A stretch of DNA of 64,000 bases, from positions 32,483 through 96,482 of the forward strand of contig NZ_CALPCZ010000007.1 in the NCBI RefSeq assembly GCF_943193135.1, given 5' to 3'. Origin of the DNA: Odoribacter lunatus (lineage in GTDB: Bacteria > Bacteroidota > Bacteroidia > Bacteroidales > Marinifilaceae). Below the pieces are notes generated by a model that saw nothing but the letters and a program-made list of their open reading frames with translations, was not told the origin of the DNA and made no database searches. This document shows positions 8,200 to 19,240 of this stretch, piece by piece (the first letter of the stretch is position 1; each line of letters opens with the position of its first letter). A program made the position numbers and the translations under genes.

Positions 8200-10509
8200 A
8201 TGATAGAGAACTTAGTAATCGTAGAGTCTCCGGCAAAAGCCAAAACAATCGAACGTTTTTTGGGTAAAGATTATACAGTTAAATCTAGTTTCGGACACAT
8301 TCGAGATTTGGAGAAAAAAGATCTCGGTATCGATATTGAGCATAATTTCCAACCTAAATATGAAATTTCCTCCGATAAGAAAGCCGTAGTGAAGGAGCTG
8401 AAAGCATTAGCAAAGGAAGCAAAAATGGTATGGCTCGCATCCGATGAGGACCGGGAAGGAGAAGCAATCGCATGGCATCTTTTTGAAGTATTGAATTTGA
8501 AAGCGGAAAATACAAAGCGTATTGTATTCCACGAAATTACAAAAGACGCTATCTTAAATGCTATCAAGAATCCCCGGACAATTGACCAAAATCTCGTAAA
8601 TGCCCAACAAGCTCGTCGAGTATTAGACCGTTTGGTCGGTTTTGAAGTTTCTCCGGTATTATGGAAGAAAGTAAAACCTGCACTTTCCGCCGGTCGAGTA
8701 CAATCTGTTGCCGTTAAACTAATTGTTGAAAGAGAACGGGAAATAAATGCTTTTAAGGAACAACTATATTATAAGGTTGTCGGACACTTTGAAACTCTTC
8801 AAGAAAAAGCCGGATTCAAGGCAGAAGTAGAAGAAAGATTTACTGATAAAGCAACCATGTTGCAATTTCTTGAGATTTGTAAAAACGCAACGTTCACAAT
8901 CAGCAATATTGAGAAAAAACCTGTTGTGCGCAAACCTGCACCTCCTTTTACAACATCAACACTTCAACAAGAGGCTTCACGCAAACTGGGTTTCTCTGTT
9001 TCCCAAACAATGTCAGTAGCACAAAAGTTATATGAACACGGACATATTACTTATATGAGAACGGATTCTGTAAATTTATCCGCATTGGCCGTGAAAAGTG
9101 CAAAGGCCGTTATCTGTCAAACGCTAGGGGAAAAATATTCCAAATCACGCAATTTTACCACCCACACCAAAGGTGCACAAGAAGCCCATGAAGCTATCCG
9201 ACCGACGTATATGGATAAGACTGATATTGAAGGCGACCGGAATGAAAAATTACTATATGATTTGATTTATAAACGGACGTTGGCTTCACAAATGTCGGAT
9301 GCAGAATTGGAGAAGACCAGTATTACAATTGATGTTTCCGGTTCTTCCATTTCTTTTGTCGCAACAGGAGAAATTATCATTTTTGACGGTTTTCTAAAAG
9401 TATATAAAGAATCGCACGACGATGAACACGATGACGAGAATGCCGATTTGCTTCCTCCGATACAAAAGAATGACCAAGTAAAAAGGAAACGCATTTTGGC
9501 CACAGAACAATATACATTGCATCCCCCTCGCTACACGGAAGCAAGCCTTGTAAAGAAAATGGAGACATTAGGTATCGGTCGTCCTTCTACATATGCCCCC
9601 ACAATTACAACAATTCAAAACAGAGGATATATTTTAAAGGAATCTCGTGAAGGAGTTGAAAGAAAGACTGAGGTCGTTGAGTTAAAAGGCAATGATATAA
9701 AATCTTCTTTTTTAAAAAAGAACTTTGGTGCTGAAAAGAAAAAATTATTTCCTTCGGATATGGGTATGGTTGTTACTGATTTTTTATCCGCCCATTTTAC
9801 CAATATAATGGATTATAATTTCACAGCTAAAGCGGAAGAAGCATTGGATAATATTGCCGAGGGAGATATCGAATGGCAAAAGATGATTGGACAATTCTAT
9901 CAACCTTTCCATGAAAATGTGGAACTTACTCTAAAAAATTCCGAAAGGAATAGCGGAGAACGTATTTTAGGAGAAGATCCCAAATCAGGAGAAAAAGTAA
10001 GTGTCCGCATCGGACGTTTTGGCCCCATGGCACAAATCGGAGAAGGAGAAACTGCCCGTTACGCAGGATTACGCAAAGGTCAGTTGATGGAGACCATTAC
10101 GTTGGAAGAAACTTTGGAATTATTTAAATTCCCTAGAAAATTGGGTACTTACGAAGACAAAGAAGTTAGCGTAGGTATCGGACGTTTCGGGCCATATATC
10201 AAACACAATAATAGTTTCGTTTCTCTGAAAAAAGGAGAAGATGAACCGGGAACAATTACGTTGGAGACAGCCATCTTGAGAATTGAAGAAAAACGAGAAA
10301 GCGACCGAAATAAATTGATTAAGTCTTTTGATAACGGAATTCAAGTACTTAACGGACGTTTTGGCCCTTATATCGCTTACAATAAAAAAAACTTCAAAAT
10401 CCCTAAGACACAAAAGGCAGAAGAATTGACTTTGGAAGCGTGTATGATTATTATTGAAAAAGAAGATTCAAAGAAAAAAACAACTAAGAAAACAACAAAA
10501 AAGAGTTAA
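8200..10509 (+). CDS. topA: DNA topoisomerase I
   Basis: Type IA topoisomerase that relaxes negative supercoils. The Toprim domain opens at LVIVESPAKAKTI (residues 4-16) and contains DREGEAIAWHL near 85-95. The active-site tyrosine is in ITYMRTDS near residue 283-290. The usual C-terminal C4 zinc fingers are absent; instead there are repeated Topo_C modules recognisable by GRFGPMAQIG, GRFGPYIKHN and GRFGPYIAYN. The protein ends in a Lys/Thr-rich tail (KKTTKKTTKKS). 769 aa from ATG 8200. Confidence 0.95.
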   Translation: MIENLVIVESPAKAKTIERFLGKDYTVKSSFGHIRDLEKKDLGIDIEHNFQPKYEISSDKKAVVKELKALAKEAKMVWLASDEDREGEAIAWHLFEVLNLKAENTKRIVFHEITKDAILNAIKNPRTIDQNLVNAQQARRVLDRLVGFEVSPVLWKKVKPALSAGRVQSVAVKLIVEREREINAFKEQLYYKVVGHFETLQEKAGFKAEVEERFTDKATMLQFLEICKNATFTISNIEKKPVVRKPAPPFTTSTLQQEASRKLGFSVSQTMSVAQKLYEHGHITYMRTDSVNLSALAVKSAKAVICQTLGEKYSKSRNFTTHTKGAQEAHEAIRPTYMDKTDIEGDRNEKLLYDLIYKRTLASQMSDAELEKTSITIDVSGSSISFVATGEIIIFDGFLKVYKESHDDEHDDENADLLPPIQKNDQVKRKRILATEQYTLHPPRYTEASLVKKMETLGIGRPSTYAPTITTIQNRGYILKESREGVERKTEVVELKGNDIKSSFLKKNFGAEKKKLFPSDMGMVVTDFLSAHFTNIMDYNFTAKAEEALDNIAEGDIEWQKMIGQFYQPFHENVELTLKNSERNSGERILGEDPKSGEKVSVRIGRFGPMAQIGEGETARYAGLRKGQLMETITLEETLELFKFPRKLGTYEDKEVSVGIGRFGPYIKHNNSFVSLKKGEDEPGTITLETAILRIEEKRESDRNKLIKSFDNGIQVLNGRFGPYIAYNKKNFKIPKTQKAEELTLEACMIIIEKEDSKKKTTKKTTKKS

Positions 10510-10631
10510 GAGAATATGGGAGCAGGAAACTCTCTTGAGAATTAAACGCAAATATTTGCAAAACAGTATAGCATTCCCTATCTTCGTACACTCAAATTTT
10601 CAACTAAGAAACATTAAAATTTTTATCATAA
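10510..10631. other. Intergenic region with 12-bp palindrome
   Basis: This 122-bp gap between topA and the foldase gene contains GCAAATATTTGC at 10548-10559, a perfect palindrome whose right half resembles a -7 element (AATATTTG, one mismatch to TAnnTTTG). It may be an operator or the promoter of the downstream gene; no -33 TTG is correctly spaced. Confidence 0.3.
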
Positions 10632-12743
10632 ATGGCAACTTTACAAACAATCAGAAACCGTGGAGGATTACTTGTCAGTATTGTTATCGGTTTAGCTCTT
10701 GTAGCATTTATTGTCGGAGATGCTTTAAGTTCGGGAGCCAGTATTTTTAACAGTTCCAGAAATGAAGTGGGTGAAATTGCAGGCGAAAGTATTTCCATCA
10801 TGGATTATCAGAATAAGATAACCAGAAATGAGGAAATGGTTAAAATGATGAACGGAACTTCCGCTCTTAATGATGAACAACAAACCATGTTGCGTGAAAA
10901 TACATGGCAACAAATGGTCATGGACATTGTTATGAACCAAGAATATGATGAGTTAGGTATTAACGTGAGCGGTGATGAACTTTATGATATGTTATTAGGG
11001 GATAATATGAATCCTTCTATCCGCCAAATGTTCGGTAATGCTGACCCCAATCAAATTAGGTCTTATGTAAAAAGCTTAATGGAGTTGCCAGCTAATAATC
11101 CTCAAAAAGCTTATTGGCTGAATTTGGAAGAACAAATTATCACAACACGCAAACAAGCCAAATACAATAATCTTATTGCCAAAGCATTGTATACGACCGC
11201 TGCAGAAGCAGAAGAAATGGCAACAAATAGTGCTGCAAAAGCTGATATCAGCTATATTGTAAAGAATTATACTTCAATTGAAGATTCTACAATTCAAGTT
11301 AGTAACAGTGAAATTAAGAATTATTACGATTCTCATAAAAAGTTATTTGAACAACCTGAATCAAGAAAAATTGTCTATGTTAATTTTGATGTAGAACCAT
11401 CTGGAACGGATTATGCTGAAACAGAAAAATGGGTAGAAAAATTAATCCCCGAATTTGCTGAAACAGAAAATCCACAAGAATTTGTTGATTTATCATCTGA
11501 TCAAAAATTCGATGCTTTTTATTACAAAAAATCTGAAATTAATAATGACAGTTTAGCTGATTTCCTTTTTAACAGAAAAAATAATGTCTACGGTCCGTAC
11601 ATTGAAAATAATTCCTATCGTATTAGTCGTGTAGCTGATCGCAAGATGTTACCAGACTCTGTTAGGGCCCGCCACATACTGATTGCACCAGAAAACAATA
11701 ATTATGCCCAAGCTAAAGCCGTTGCAGACAGTTTGACCGAATTATTGAAAAAAGGTGCTGATTTTGAAACTTTAGCTAAAAAATTCTCTACTGACCAAAA
11801 CTCTGCTGTTAATGGTGGTGACCTCGGATGGTTTGGACCAAGAATGATGGTTCAACCTTTCAGCGATACTGTATTCTTTTCTAAAGCAAGAGAAATTAAG
11901 GTAGTTTTAACACAATTCGGTGCTCACATTGTGCAAGTAACAGACCGAGCTAAACCCGTTGAAAAAATACAGATTGCAACTGTAGAGAAAGAAATTATTC
12001 CTTCACAGACTACTATTAATAAAGTATATAATGAAGCTCGTAGTTTTGCAGACAAGGTAAATGACCTAACAACTTTTGATAAAAAAGTGACAGAATTCAA
12101 TCTAAACAAACGTATCGCTTCACTTAATAAAAATGATAAGAATATTGCAGGAATGGAAAATGCGCGAGAAGTTATAAGACAAGCTTACCTTGCAAACACT
12201 CCCGGTAAAGTGCTTATCAGCAATGAAGGTACCAATATCTTTGATGCAGGTAACAAATTTACCGTTGCTGTTCTTACTGACATTCAAGAAGAAGGTATTG
12301 CTCCTGTAAACAATATTGCAAATACAATAAAACGTGAACTTATTCGGAAGAAGAAAGCAGAAATATTAGAAAAAGAATTACAAGCTGCTATTGACGGTAG
12401 TGAAAGTTTATTATCCATTGCACAAAAGGCAGGATTAGAAATTAAAGATGCTTCTGAAATATCTTTTAACTCATTCCAAGTTCCTGGAGCCGGAATTGAA
12501 CCCAACGTTATCGCTTTGGCAAGTCAGCTTGAACAAGGACAAATTTCCAAACCAATCGCCGGGAATCAAGGTATCTATATCATCATGATAAATAATAAAA
12601 TTGTCGAAGAAACGACACCCGAAACAGTGGAACAAGCCAAAACAGGTATCGACCAATCCAATAAATATCGTGCTACTTACCAAGCCGTTCAAGCTCTCTT
12701 GAAAAATGCAGAAGTTAAAGACCTGAGGTATAAGTTTTATTAA
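10632..12743 (+). CDS. PpiD-like membrane-anchored peptidyl-prolyl isomerase
   Basis: Inner-membrane anchored periplasmic foldase of the SurA/PpiD group. It has a short cytoplasmic N-terminus, one transmembrane helix (about residues 14-33, VSIVIGLALVAFIVGDAL) and then an extended SurA_N-like helical region. The parvulin domain covers about residues 340-440, opening at ARHILIAPENN and containing GGDLGWFGPRMMVQPF. A second, poorly conserved isomerase-like segment follows. 703 aa is normal for Bacteroidales PpiD. Unlike the flanks, the gene is AT-rich in its wobble positions. Confidence 0.88.
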   Translation: MATLQTIRNRGGLLVSIVIGLALVAFIVGDALSSGASIFNSSRNEVGEIAGESISIMDYQNKITRNEEMVKMMNGTSALNDEQQTMLRENTWQQMVMDIVMNQEYDELGINVSGDELYDMLLGDNMNPSIRQMFGNADPNQIRSYVKSLMELPANNPQKAYWLNLEEQIITTRKQAKYNNLIAKALYTTAAEAEEMATNSAAKADISYIVKNYTSIEDSTIQVSNSEIKNYYDSHKKLFEQPESRKIVYVNFDVEPSGTDYAETEKWVEKLIPEFAETENPQEFVDLSSDQKFDAFYYKKSEINNDSLADFLFNRKNNVYGPYIENNSYRISRVADRKMLPDSVRARHILIAPENNNYAQAKAVADSLTELLKKGADFETLAKKFSTDQNSAVNGGDLGWFGPRMMVQPFSDTVFFSKAREIKVVLTQFGAHIVQVTDRAKPVEKIQIATVEKEIIPSQTTINKVYNEARSFADKVNDLTTFDKKVTEFNLNKRIASLNKNDKNIAGMENAREVIRQAYLANTPGKVLISNEGTNIFDAGNKFTVAVLTDIQEEGIAPVNNIANTIKRELIRKKKAEILEKELQAAIDGSESLLSIAQKAGLEIKDASEISFNSFQVPGAGIEPNVIALASQLEQGQISKPIAGNQGIYIIMINNKIVEETTPETVEQAKTGIDQSNKYRATYQAVQALLKNAEVKDLRYKFY

Positions 12744-12762
12744 ACCATTACATAACAAAAAC

Positions 12763-12793
12763 AAACAGGAGGAGTATGCAATTCCTCCTGTTT
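12763..12793 (+). terminator. Hairpin after the foldase gene
   Basis: AAACAGGAGGA (12763-12773) and its exact complement TCCTCCTGTTT (12783-12793) form an 11-bp stem with a 9-nt loop, 20 bp after the stop codon. The following sequence is only moderately T-rich (TTTCATTTTA). Confidence 0.65.
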
Positions 12794-12822
12794 CATTTTA
12801 ATAGAATGACAAATTTTCAAAT

Positions 12823-15255
12823 ATGAAAAATGTAAATCTCCAGTTAATCCTCCCCCACGTAAGAGCCGTTGTTATATTTTTATTGATTTCTGTTCTATAT
12901 TTCTCTCCGGAAATTTTTGAGAGGAAAACGGTATTAGGGGGCGACAGTCGTGGTGGAGCCGGACAGGAGATTACAGAATATCAACAACAAACTGGAGAGA
13001 TTTCCCGTTGGACCAATTCGCAATTTTCCGGAATGCCGACTTATCAGATGGCTCCCAGCTACACTTCCAACAACATCATTATACAACTGAAGAAACTCTA
13101 TAAATTATATTTGCCCGATCCTGTCAGTTTTGTATTTATACTGATGATTGGATTTTATATTTTGCTTATCGTCTTTGGAGCAAGAAGCAACATTGCCATA
13201 TTGGGTGCTATCGGTTATGCTTTTTCTTCCTACTTCTTTATTATCATTGAAGCCGGGCATATCTGGAAAGTTCTCACCCTTGCTTACATCCCTCCTACAA
13301 TAGCAGGAATTGTGCTGACCTATCAGAAGAGATATCTGTTAGGAGGAGTCCTCACAGCTTTGTTCATGACTTTTCAGATTTCCTCCAATCATGTACAGAT
13401 GACTTACTATTCCATGTTTATTGTCGGCGCCTATATGCTCTTCGTATTAGTCGACAATTGGAAACAACATTCGTTACCCGATTTTTTCAAGGCAACAGGC
13501 ATGTTTTGTATCGCCACGCTAATCGCTATCATGATTAATCTTCCTAATTTATACCACACCTGGGAATACAGCAAAGAAACTATCAGAGGCAAATCGGAAC
13601 TTACGCATGATGCCGCCAATAAAACCAGCAATGGATTGAATCGGGATTATATGGTACAATGGAGTTATGGCATTGGAGAAAGTTGGACATTACTTATCCC
13701 CAATACCAAAGGAGGAGCAACAGGATACATCGGCAACAATAAAGCCATAAATAAAGTAGAACCTCTATTCCGACAAACCATCGCACAACAAAATCACTAT
13801 TGGGGGAATCAACCATTTACATCAGGTCCCGTATATGCCGGAGCTTTTTTCATGACATTGTTTTTTATGGCATTGTTCTTACTAAATAGCAAGCTAAAAT
13901 GGTATTTACTCGGAACATTCATCATTACCTTATTTTTATCATGGGGAAAGAATTTCATGGCATTTACCAATTTATTCGCAGATTATTTCCCAATGTATTC
14001 CAAATTCCGGTCAGTATCTTCTATTCTGGTCATAGCAGAACTTATCATACCTTTATTGGGCAGTTTAATGGTTATTGAACTTATCAAAAATCCATCCATT
14101 TTAAAAAATAAAAAGAAATATATATATATCAGTTTTGCTTTGACAGGAGGTGTAGCTCTTCTATTTGCCCTCATACCCAGAGTTTTCTTTAATTTCTTAA
14201 GTGAAATAGAAGCCGGAAACTTTCTGCCACAAGCCTCACAAAATCCTCAAATCGGGGCAGTAATTGACGCCTTGGAAAAAGTACGAATGAATATTTTTCA
14301 AAGTGATGCCTGGAGATCTGTGATTATCATAGGCATCGGCGGTATTCTGTTATGGCTATATTCTAAAAAACAATTAAAACCGAATTTATTTGTCGGAGCA
14401 TTAATTGCTCTTTGTCTTATTGATTTATGGAGTGTTGATAAACGCTATCTGAATGCCAGTTCATTTATTCCACAACAAAAGGCCCAAAATATCAGTTCTT
14501 TCTTTACCAAGAACTCTGCAGATGTTGAAATACTGAAAGACAAAGACCCTAATTTTAGAGTATTCAATACAACCGGCAATGCTTTTAATGAAAGTAACAC
14601 TTCGTTCTATCATAAATCAATAGGTGGTTATCACGCAGCCAAATTACGTCGTTACCAAGAATTGATTGATCATCATTTAGCCAAAGGTCATGCAAATGTA
14701 TTCGATATGCTCAATACCAAGTATTTTATTGTAGCAAATAATAATCATATACAAGCTGTATCCAATCCTAATGCCTTGGGAAATGCATGGTTTGTTGAAA
14801 ACATTCAATGGGTTGACAATGCGGACGAAGAAATCAGTGCATTAACAAATTTATCACCTGCAACAAGTGCTATTATTGACAAAAGATTTAAACCTGTATT
14901 AAAAGATAAACAAACAACTAAAGATTCAATATCAAGTATTTTATTAACTCATTATCTTCCGAATGAACTTCATTATAAAGCCACTTCTACCACAGGAGGC
15001 TTAGGTATTTTCTCTGAAATCTATTATCCACATGGCTGGAAAGCAACTATTGACGGGAAAGAAGTCCCAATCATACGTGCAAATTATGTATTGAGAGGAA
15101 TATATATTCCTGGAGGGGAACATGAAATTGTCATGACCTTTAAACCTGCAAGTATTGGCATTACTCAGATTATTGCTTATTGCGGTATGTTTTTATTATT
15201 AGGATTGACCGTTTTCTATGTTTTTACACTTAAAAGAAGGAATTGCAAATCATGA
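12823..15255 (+). CDS. YfhO-family polytopic membrane protein
   Basis: 810 aa with about a dozen transmembrane helices in the first ~550 residues and one at the C-terminus, with a soluble extracytoplasmic region from roughly 560 to 770. The plan fits YfhO (GT-C-like) proteins, which are linked to lipid-linked sugar transfer onto cell-wall polymers. The first periplasmic loop carries [18 protein letters not shown] and the C-terminal part has a [22 protein letters not shown] segment. The stop overlaps the start of the UDP-glucuronate decarboxylase gene (ATGA). Exact acceptor unknown. Confidence 0.85.
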   Translation: MKNVNLQLILPHVRAVVIFLLISVLYFSPEIFERKTVLGGDSRGGAGQEITEYQQQTGEISRWTNSQFSGMPTYQMAPSYTSNNIIIQLKKLYKLYLPDPVSFVFILMIGFYILLIVFGARSNIAILGAIGYAFSSYFFIIIEAGHIWKVLTLAYIPPTIAGIVLTYQKRYLLGGVLTALFMTFQISSNHVQMTYYSMFIVGAYMLFVLVDNWKQHSLPDFFKATGMFCIATLIAIMINLPNLYHTWEYSKETIRGKSELTHDAANKTSNGLNRDYMVQWSYGIGESWTLLIPNTKGGATGYIGNNKAINKVEPLFRQTIAQQNHYWGNQPFTSGPVYAGAFFMTLFFMALFLLNSKLKWYLLGTFIITLFLSWGKNFMAFTNLFADYFPMYSKFRSVSSILVIAELIIPLLGSLMVIELIKNPSILKNKKKYIYISFALTGGVALLFALIPRVFFNFLSEIEAGNFLPQASQNPQIGAVIDALEKVRMNIFQSDAWRSVIIIGIGGILLWLYSKKQLKPNLFVGALIALCLIDLWSVDKRYLNASSFIPQQKAQNISSFFTKNSADVEILKDKDPNFRVFNTTGNAFNESNTSFYHKSIGGYHAAKLRRYQELIDHHLAKGHANVFDMLNTKYFIVANNNHIQAVSNPNALGNAWFVENIQWVDNADEEISALTNLSPATSAIIDKRFKPVLKDKQTTKDSISSILLTHYLPNELHYKATSTTGGLGIFSEIYYPHGWKATIDGKEVPIIRANYVLRGIYIPGGEHEIVMTFKPASIGITQIIAYCGMFLLLGLTVFYVFTLKRRNCKS

Positions 15256-16187
15256 AAAAAAGAATATTAGTCACAGGAGGTGCCGGATTCATCGGTTCAC
15301 ATTTATGCAAATATTTATTGGAACAAGGTCATGAAGTGCTTTGTTTGGACAATTATTTTACAGGAAGTAAAGATAACGTTCTTCCTTTACTTAAAAGTCC
15401 TTACTTTGAGCTTATTCGGCACGATATCATGAATCCCTATCATGCCGAGGTGGACGAAATATACAATCTGGCTTGTCCGGCTTCTCCGATTCATTACCAA
15501 TATGACCCGATCAAGACAATTAATGTTTCAGTCATGGGAGCCATTAACGTACTAAATCTGGCCAATCAAGTAAAAGCGAAAGTACTGCAGGCATCTACAA
15601 GCGAGGTGTACGGAGACCCAAAGATTCATCCTCAGACAGAAAGTTACTGGGGTAATGTGAATCCTATCGGTATCCGCTCTTGCTATGACGAAGGGAAACG
15701 CTGTGCCGAGACTATTTTTATGGATTACCACCGGCAATATCAGGTAAAAATAAAAATCATACGGATATTCAACACCTACGGTCCCAACATGCACCCCCAA
15801 GACGGGCGTGTTGTCTCCAATTTTATCGTACAGGCACTGCAGAATAAAGACATTACCATCTACGGAACAGGAAATCAAACCCGTAGTTTTCAATACATTG
15901 ACGACCTGATAAAAGGCATGACCCGTATGATGGCTACCGGAGAGGAATTTATCGGTCCTGTCAATATCGGGAATCCCGGGGAATTTACCATTTGGGAACT
16001 GGCAGAACATATTATCCGCCTGACCGGTTCCAAGTCAAAAATCATATATCTTCCCCTCCCTTCGGATGATCCGACACAACGCAAACCGGATATTTCTCTG
16101 GCTCGGGAAAAATTAAACTGGGAGCCTCTTATCAGTCTGGAGGACGGATTGAAAGAAACCATCCGGTATTTCAAAGGTATTCTATAA
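15252..16187 (+). CDS. UDP-glucuronate decarboxylase (UDP-xylose synthase), SDR family
   Basis: Extended short-chain dehydrogenase. The NAD site is [10 protein letters not shown] (residues 7-16) and the catalytic motif is YDEGK in [11 protein letters not shown] near 145. The sequence is close to UXS enzymes, with [11 protein letters not shown] and TSEVYGDP at the expected positions, so UDP-glucuronate to UDP-xylose (or the 4-keto intermediate) is the likely reaction. 311 aa from ATG 15252, inside the YfhO stop; the upstream TTG 15243 is less likely as start. It supplies nucleotide sugar to the adjoining glycan genes. Confidence 0.88.
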   Translation: MKKRILVTGGAGFIGSHLCKYLLEQGHEVLCLDNYFTGSKDNVLPLLKSPYFELIRHDIMNPYHAEVDEIYNLACPASPIHYQYDPIKTINVSVMGAINVLNLANQVKAKVLQASTSEVYGDPKIHPQTESYWGNVNPIGIRSCYDEGKRCAETIFMDYHRQYQVKIKIIRIFNTYGPNMHPQDGRVVSNFIVQALQNKDITIYGTGNQTRSFQYIDDLIKGMTRMMATGEEFIGPVNIGNPGEFTIWELAEHIIRLTGSKSKIIYLPLPSDDPTQRKPDISLAREKLNWEPLISLEDGLKETIRYFKGIL

Positions 16188-16222
16188 AGAAAATGATGCT
16201 TATCGAAACGTCATTTCTTTTT
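16187..16222. terminator. Bidirectional terminator between convergent genes
   Basis: AAAGAAAATGATG and CGTCATTTCTTT pair around a short loop, with one bulged A and one G-T pair. The stem is flanked by A-rich sequence on the left and T-rich on the right, so it can end transcription from both the UXS gene and the minus-strand glycosyltransferase operon. Confidence 0.55.
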
Positions 16223-17209
16223 ATAATGTTTCTCCAATTCTTCTTCTTTATCCACTTCTCTCCGCAATATGACTTTTTTCCAAAAAGCAGAGAGGAATCC
16301 GTTGCCGTAGCCAAATAACTGGACAAAAGCGGCACATACGGCCAATAATGCGATAGAAAGCGAACCGTTTTTACAAAATGCGCCGATAAAAACAGCCATC
16401 ACGTATACCCCCAAAGGCAGAAGCATCCAGAAGCTAAGAAAACAAAGAAGAAGCAACAAGATGCTCCCTATCACGAAGGCCGCCGGAAAACAATGCACCA
16501 GTTTCAAGGATTGCGAATGCAATTGATACAAGTCAATACGCGCCATTCCGAACACATAGACCTGTTTATAAAAGGATTTCAGACTAACTCTCCTTTTGTG
16601 ATATACATAAGCGTCCTGATAAAGCGCCGTTGAAAATCCAGCATCGGCAATCCGGGTACTCAAATCTATATCTTCCCCGAACATATCCTTGAATCCTCCG
16701 ACTTTTCTGTACACCTCCATCGAAAACCCCATATTAAACGTACGCGGTACAAATTTCTCCAATCCTTTCCTGCCACCGCGTATACCTCCCGTTGTAAAAA
16801 ACGAAGTCATCGAATAATTGACAGCTTTCTGCAAATTGGAAAAAGAAGCATGTGCAGCATCCGGTCCTCCGTAACAATCCTCCCAAGCTGTTTCGAGATA
16901 TTTCTTCACCCGACCAAAATACTCTTCAGGAATAATACAATCAGAATCAAAAAAGACCAAATATTCTCCCGTAGCCCGCTCCATTCCATAATTTCTGGAC
17001 TGACTTCGCCCGGAATTCGATTTATAATAATACTTTATATTCAATAGCCCTGTATATTCATGGACTACTTCCTCACATCTCAATGTAGAACCATCTTCCA
17101 CAATAACTACCTCAAAATCTTTATTCGTTTGTTGAGAAAGACTTTCTAATAATTCCTTTACTTCCTGTGGACGATTGTAGACAGGAATAATAATCGAGAA
17201 ATATGCCAT
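16211..17209 (-). CDS. Family 2 glycosyltransferase with C-terminal membrane helices
   Basis: 332 aa GT-A fold enzyme: FSIIIPVYNRP at the N-terminus, the DxD-type FFDSDC near residues 89-94, and an ED-containing GEDIDLSTR near 177. Two or three hydrophobic helices follow (about residues 225-285), then a charged tail (EVDKEEELEKHYKKK). Membrane attachment suggests transfer to a lipid-linked glycan. It is last in the minus-strand glycan operon, 13 bp after the next gene. Donor and acceptor cannot be read from sequence. Confidence 0.85.
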   Translation of the reverse strand: MAYFSIIIPVYNRPQEVKELLESLSQQTNKDFEVVIVEDGSTLRCEEVVHEYTGLLNIKYYYKSNSGRSQSRNYGMERATGEYLVFFDSDCIIPEEYFGRVKKYLETAWEDCYGGPDAAHASFSNLQKAVNYSMTSFFTTGGIRGGRKGLEKFVPRTFNMGFSMEVYRKVGGFKDMFGEDIDLSTRIADAGFSTALYQDAYVYHKRRVSLKSFYKQVYVFGMARIDLYQLHSQSLKLVHCFPAAFVIGSILLLLLCFLSFWMLLPLGVYVMAVFIGAFCKNGSLSIALLAVCAAFVQLFGYGNGFLSAFWKKVILRREVDKEEELEKHYKKK

Positions 17210-17222
17210 ATCTTAAATTAAT

Positions 17223-17975
17223 TCAAACCACTCCTTTAATGAATTGCGCCCAACAAAAACGGACCGCAAACCAAATATGCAACAAAAAAACAGGAAACTT
17301 GCCATAATAATTCCGCATAATACGATAACGTTCCTTCAATGACGCTCTACGATTTGCCGTCGTAAGTCCCTCATTTAAATAATTAATAAAACGCAAACGA
17401 GTATTTACAATCCCTTCCGCTACTTTCATACAACGAATGCACCAGTCATAATCTGCAGAATAACGATAGCTTAAATCATATTCCGGTGCCAATGTTCGTT
17501 TAACAATAAAAGCCTGGTGACAAACCAGCATGCCCATACGAAAACTTTTCCACGTCAAACGTTCCGGAGTTCTTAAACGCCGATGAGCTATAAATTGCCC
17601 GTTGTTATCCACTAAATCCGTCTCTCCATAAAGAATATCAGGAATATTCTCCCTTTCAGCCACTTGTGTGATTTTAGCAATGGCATCATTCCCCTGCAAT
17701 GTATCTCCTGCATTCAGAAAAAGGAGATAATCCCCCGTCGCCTGTTTCAATCCTTTATTCATGGCATCATACAACCCCTCATCCGGCTCGCTGATACAAC
17801 AATTTACGCAATTCTCATACTTTTGAACAATATCCAAAGTTGCATCCGTAGACTTCCCGTCAATAATCAAATATTCAATATTTGCATTCTCCTGCCTTTC
17901 CACACTCTGAATCGTGCGTTCCAATACCTCTGCTGCATTATATGTCACTGTTATTATGGAGAATCTCAAGCTCAT
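17223..17975 (-). CDS. Family 2 glycosyltransferase (WcaA/colanic-acid type)
   Basis: 250 aa. It opens with FSIITVTYNAAEVLERTI, followed by YLIIDGKSTDAT (donor-site Asp) and FLNAGDTL as the DxD equivalent near residue 90-97, typical of the compact GT2 family with 'NAGD'. Conserved HQAFIVKR and YDLSYRYSADYDW follow. The start codon overlaps the stop of the upstream GT4 gene by 4 bp, indicating translational coupling. Confidence 0.85.
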   Translation of the reverse strand: MSLRFSIITVTYNAAEVLERTIQSVERQENANIEYLIIDGKSTDATLDIVQKYENCVNCCISEPDEGLYDAMNKGLKQATGDYLLFLNAGDTLQGNDAIAKITQVAERENIPDILYGETDLVDNNGQFIAHRRLRTPERLTWKSFRMGMLVCHQAFIVKRTLAPEYDLSYRYSADYDWCIRCMKVAEGIVNTRLRFINYLNEGLTTANRRASLKERYRIMRNYYGKFPVFLLHIWFAVRFCWAQFIKGVV

Positions 17976-19240
17976 TCTTTTGCGTTTAATAATTGATTAT
18001 ACAAGCTGTAATATTTTTGAACAATTATCTCTTCTGTATAATTCTCAAAAACTTTTTTTATACAAGCATAAGAAAGAATAGGTGAATCCTCATTATCTAA
18101 CACCCATTGAATTCCATTGGCAAGATCATCCGGATTCTTATACTCTGCCAAATATCCATTTACCTTATGATCTATAATATCAGTCTGACCGCTATTGTTA
18201 AAACTTACGACAGGACAACCACATGCCATTGCCTCTATTATTGTTTGTCCAAATGTTTCGTAATAAGAAGGAACAACTGTCACATCTGCAATTGCATACA
18301 ATTCCGCAATCTGCCTATTATCATTCAATAAACCAAATGACACATAAGGTACACGCAAATTCTTTAAAAGGAGATCCTTATTTTTTATTGTCCCAAACAG
18401 AAACAAAAGAAGATCATTACGTTTTTGTGACAACATATTTAATGCTTCATTTAAAAATTGAAAACCTTTTATCGAATTGTCTAAACAAACAGCTCCCATC
18501 AATACAATCTTCTTATCTATAGGAAAAGAATATTTTCTTCGAATTGTCATTTTTTCCTGAGGTCGAAAAATAGATGTATCTATGACATTAGGAATAACTG
18601 TCACTTTCAGATTCTTTGTCAAAGAACTCATTCTAGTCTGTTCTGCCAACCAAGAACTAACCGTTACCAAGTGAATATTTGATGTCTTTATATAACATTT
18701 ATTCTTCCATACTTGATTAGATAAATCATTTTGTCTGTCTGAATTCAAAAAGGGACATTTCCCGCATTCTTCATAAAAGTTCATACATTCCCACGAATAA
18801 TGACATATCGCCGTACAAGGCCACATATCATGCATCGTCCATACAATAGGCTTACCCGATTTTAATAATTCCCGTATACCTTTTAAGGAAAGCATGCCTT
18901 GATTTATCCAATGCAAATGAATAATATCCGCTTCCTGTAGCTTCTGATGAGTGCTGATATTGATTCCGGTGGCAGCCGTCGAAACTGCAAAAAGTGTTTT
19001 TCGAGAAAAACCATTACAAAGGAATATCTTCAAACGCTCCCAACAAAAACGCCCGTAATTTAATAAACGATTATAACAAGAAGTATTTACACTAAAAACA
19101 TGAGGATCTGCCGTATCTCTATCCCGCACCAACATATTCGCTTCCACCCCATCCAATTTATTTAGAGCTCTCATCAGCCGATTACAAGCAACAGCCGCTC
19201 CCCCTCTTCGTTCAGATGTATTCACTAAAAGTACTTTCAT
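17972..19240 (-). CDS. Family 4 glycosyltransferase
   Basis: 422 aa, GT-B fold. The N-terminal domain has TSERRGGAAVACNRLM (glycine-rich acceptor loop) and IIHLHWINQG near 105. The C-terminal domain has the donor motif PSYYETFGQTIIEAMACG (EX7E) near residues 330-345, followed by GCPVVSFNNSGQTDII. It contains several cysteines in a middle WPCTAICHYSWECMNFYEEC stretch, common in a Bacteroidales subgroup. It abuts the next upstream gene by 1 bp overlap. Confidence 0.87.
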   Translation of the reverse strand: MKVLLVNTSERRGGAAVACNRLMRALNKLDGVEANMLVRDRDTADPHVFSVNTSCYNRLLNYGRFCWERLKIFLCNGFSRKTLFAVSTAATGINISTHQKLQEADIIHLHWINQGMLSLKGIRELLKSGKPIVWTMHDMWPCTAICHYSWECMNFYEECGKCPFLNSDRQNDLSNQVWKNKCYIKTSNIHLVTVSSWLAEQTRMSSLTKNLKVTVIPNVIDTSIFRPQEKMTIRRKYSFPIDKKIVLMGAVCLDNSIKGFQFLNEALNMLSQKRNDLLLFLFGTIKNKDLLLKNLRVPYVSFGLLNDNRQIAELYAIADVTVVPSYYETFGQTIIEAMACGCPVVSFNNSGQTDIIDHKVNGYLAEYKNPDDLANGIQWVLDNEDSPILSYACIKKVFENYTEEIIVQKYYSLYNQLLNAKE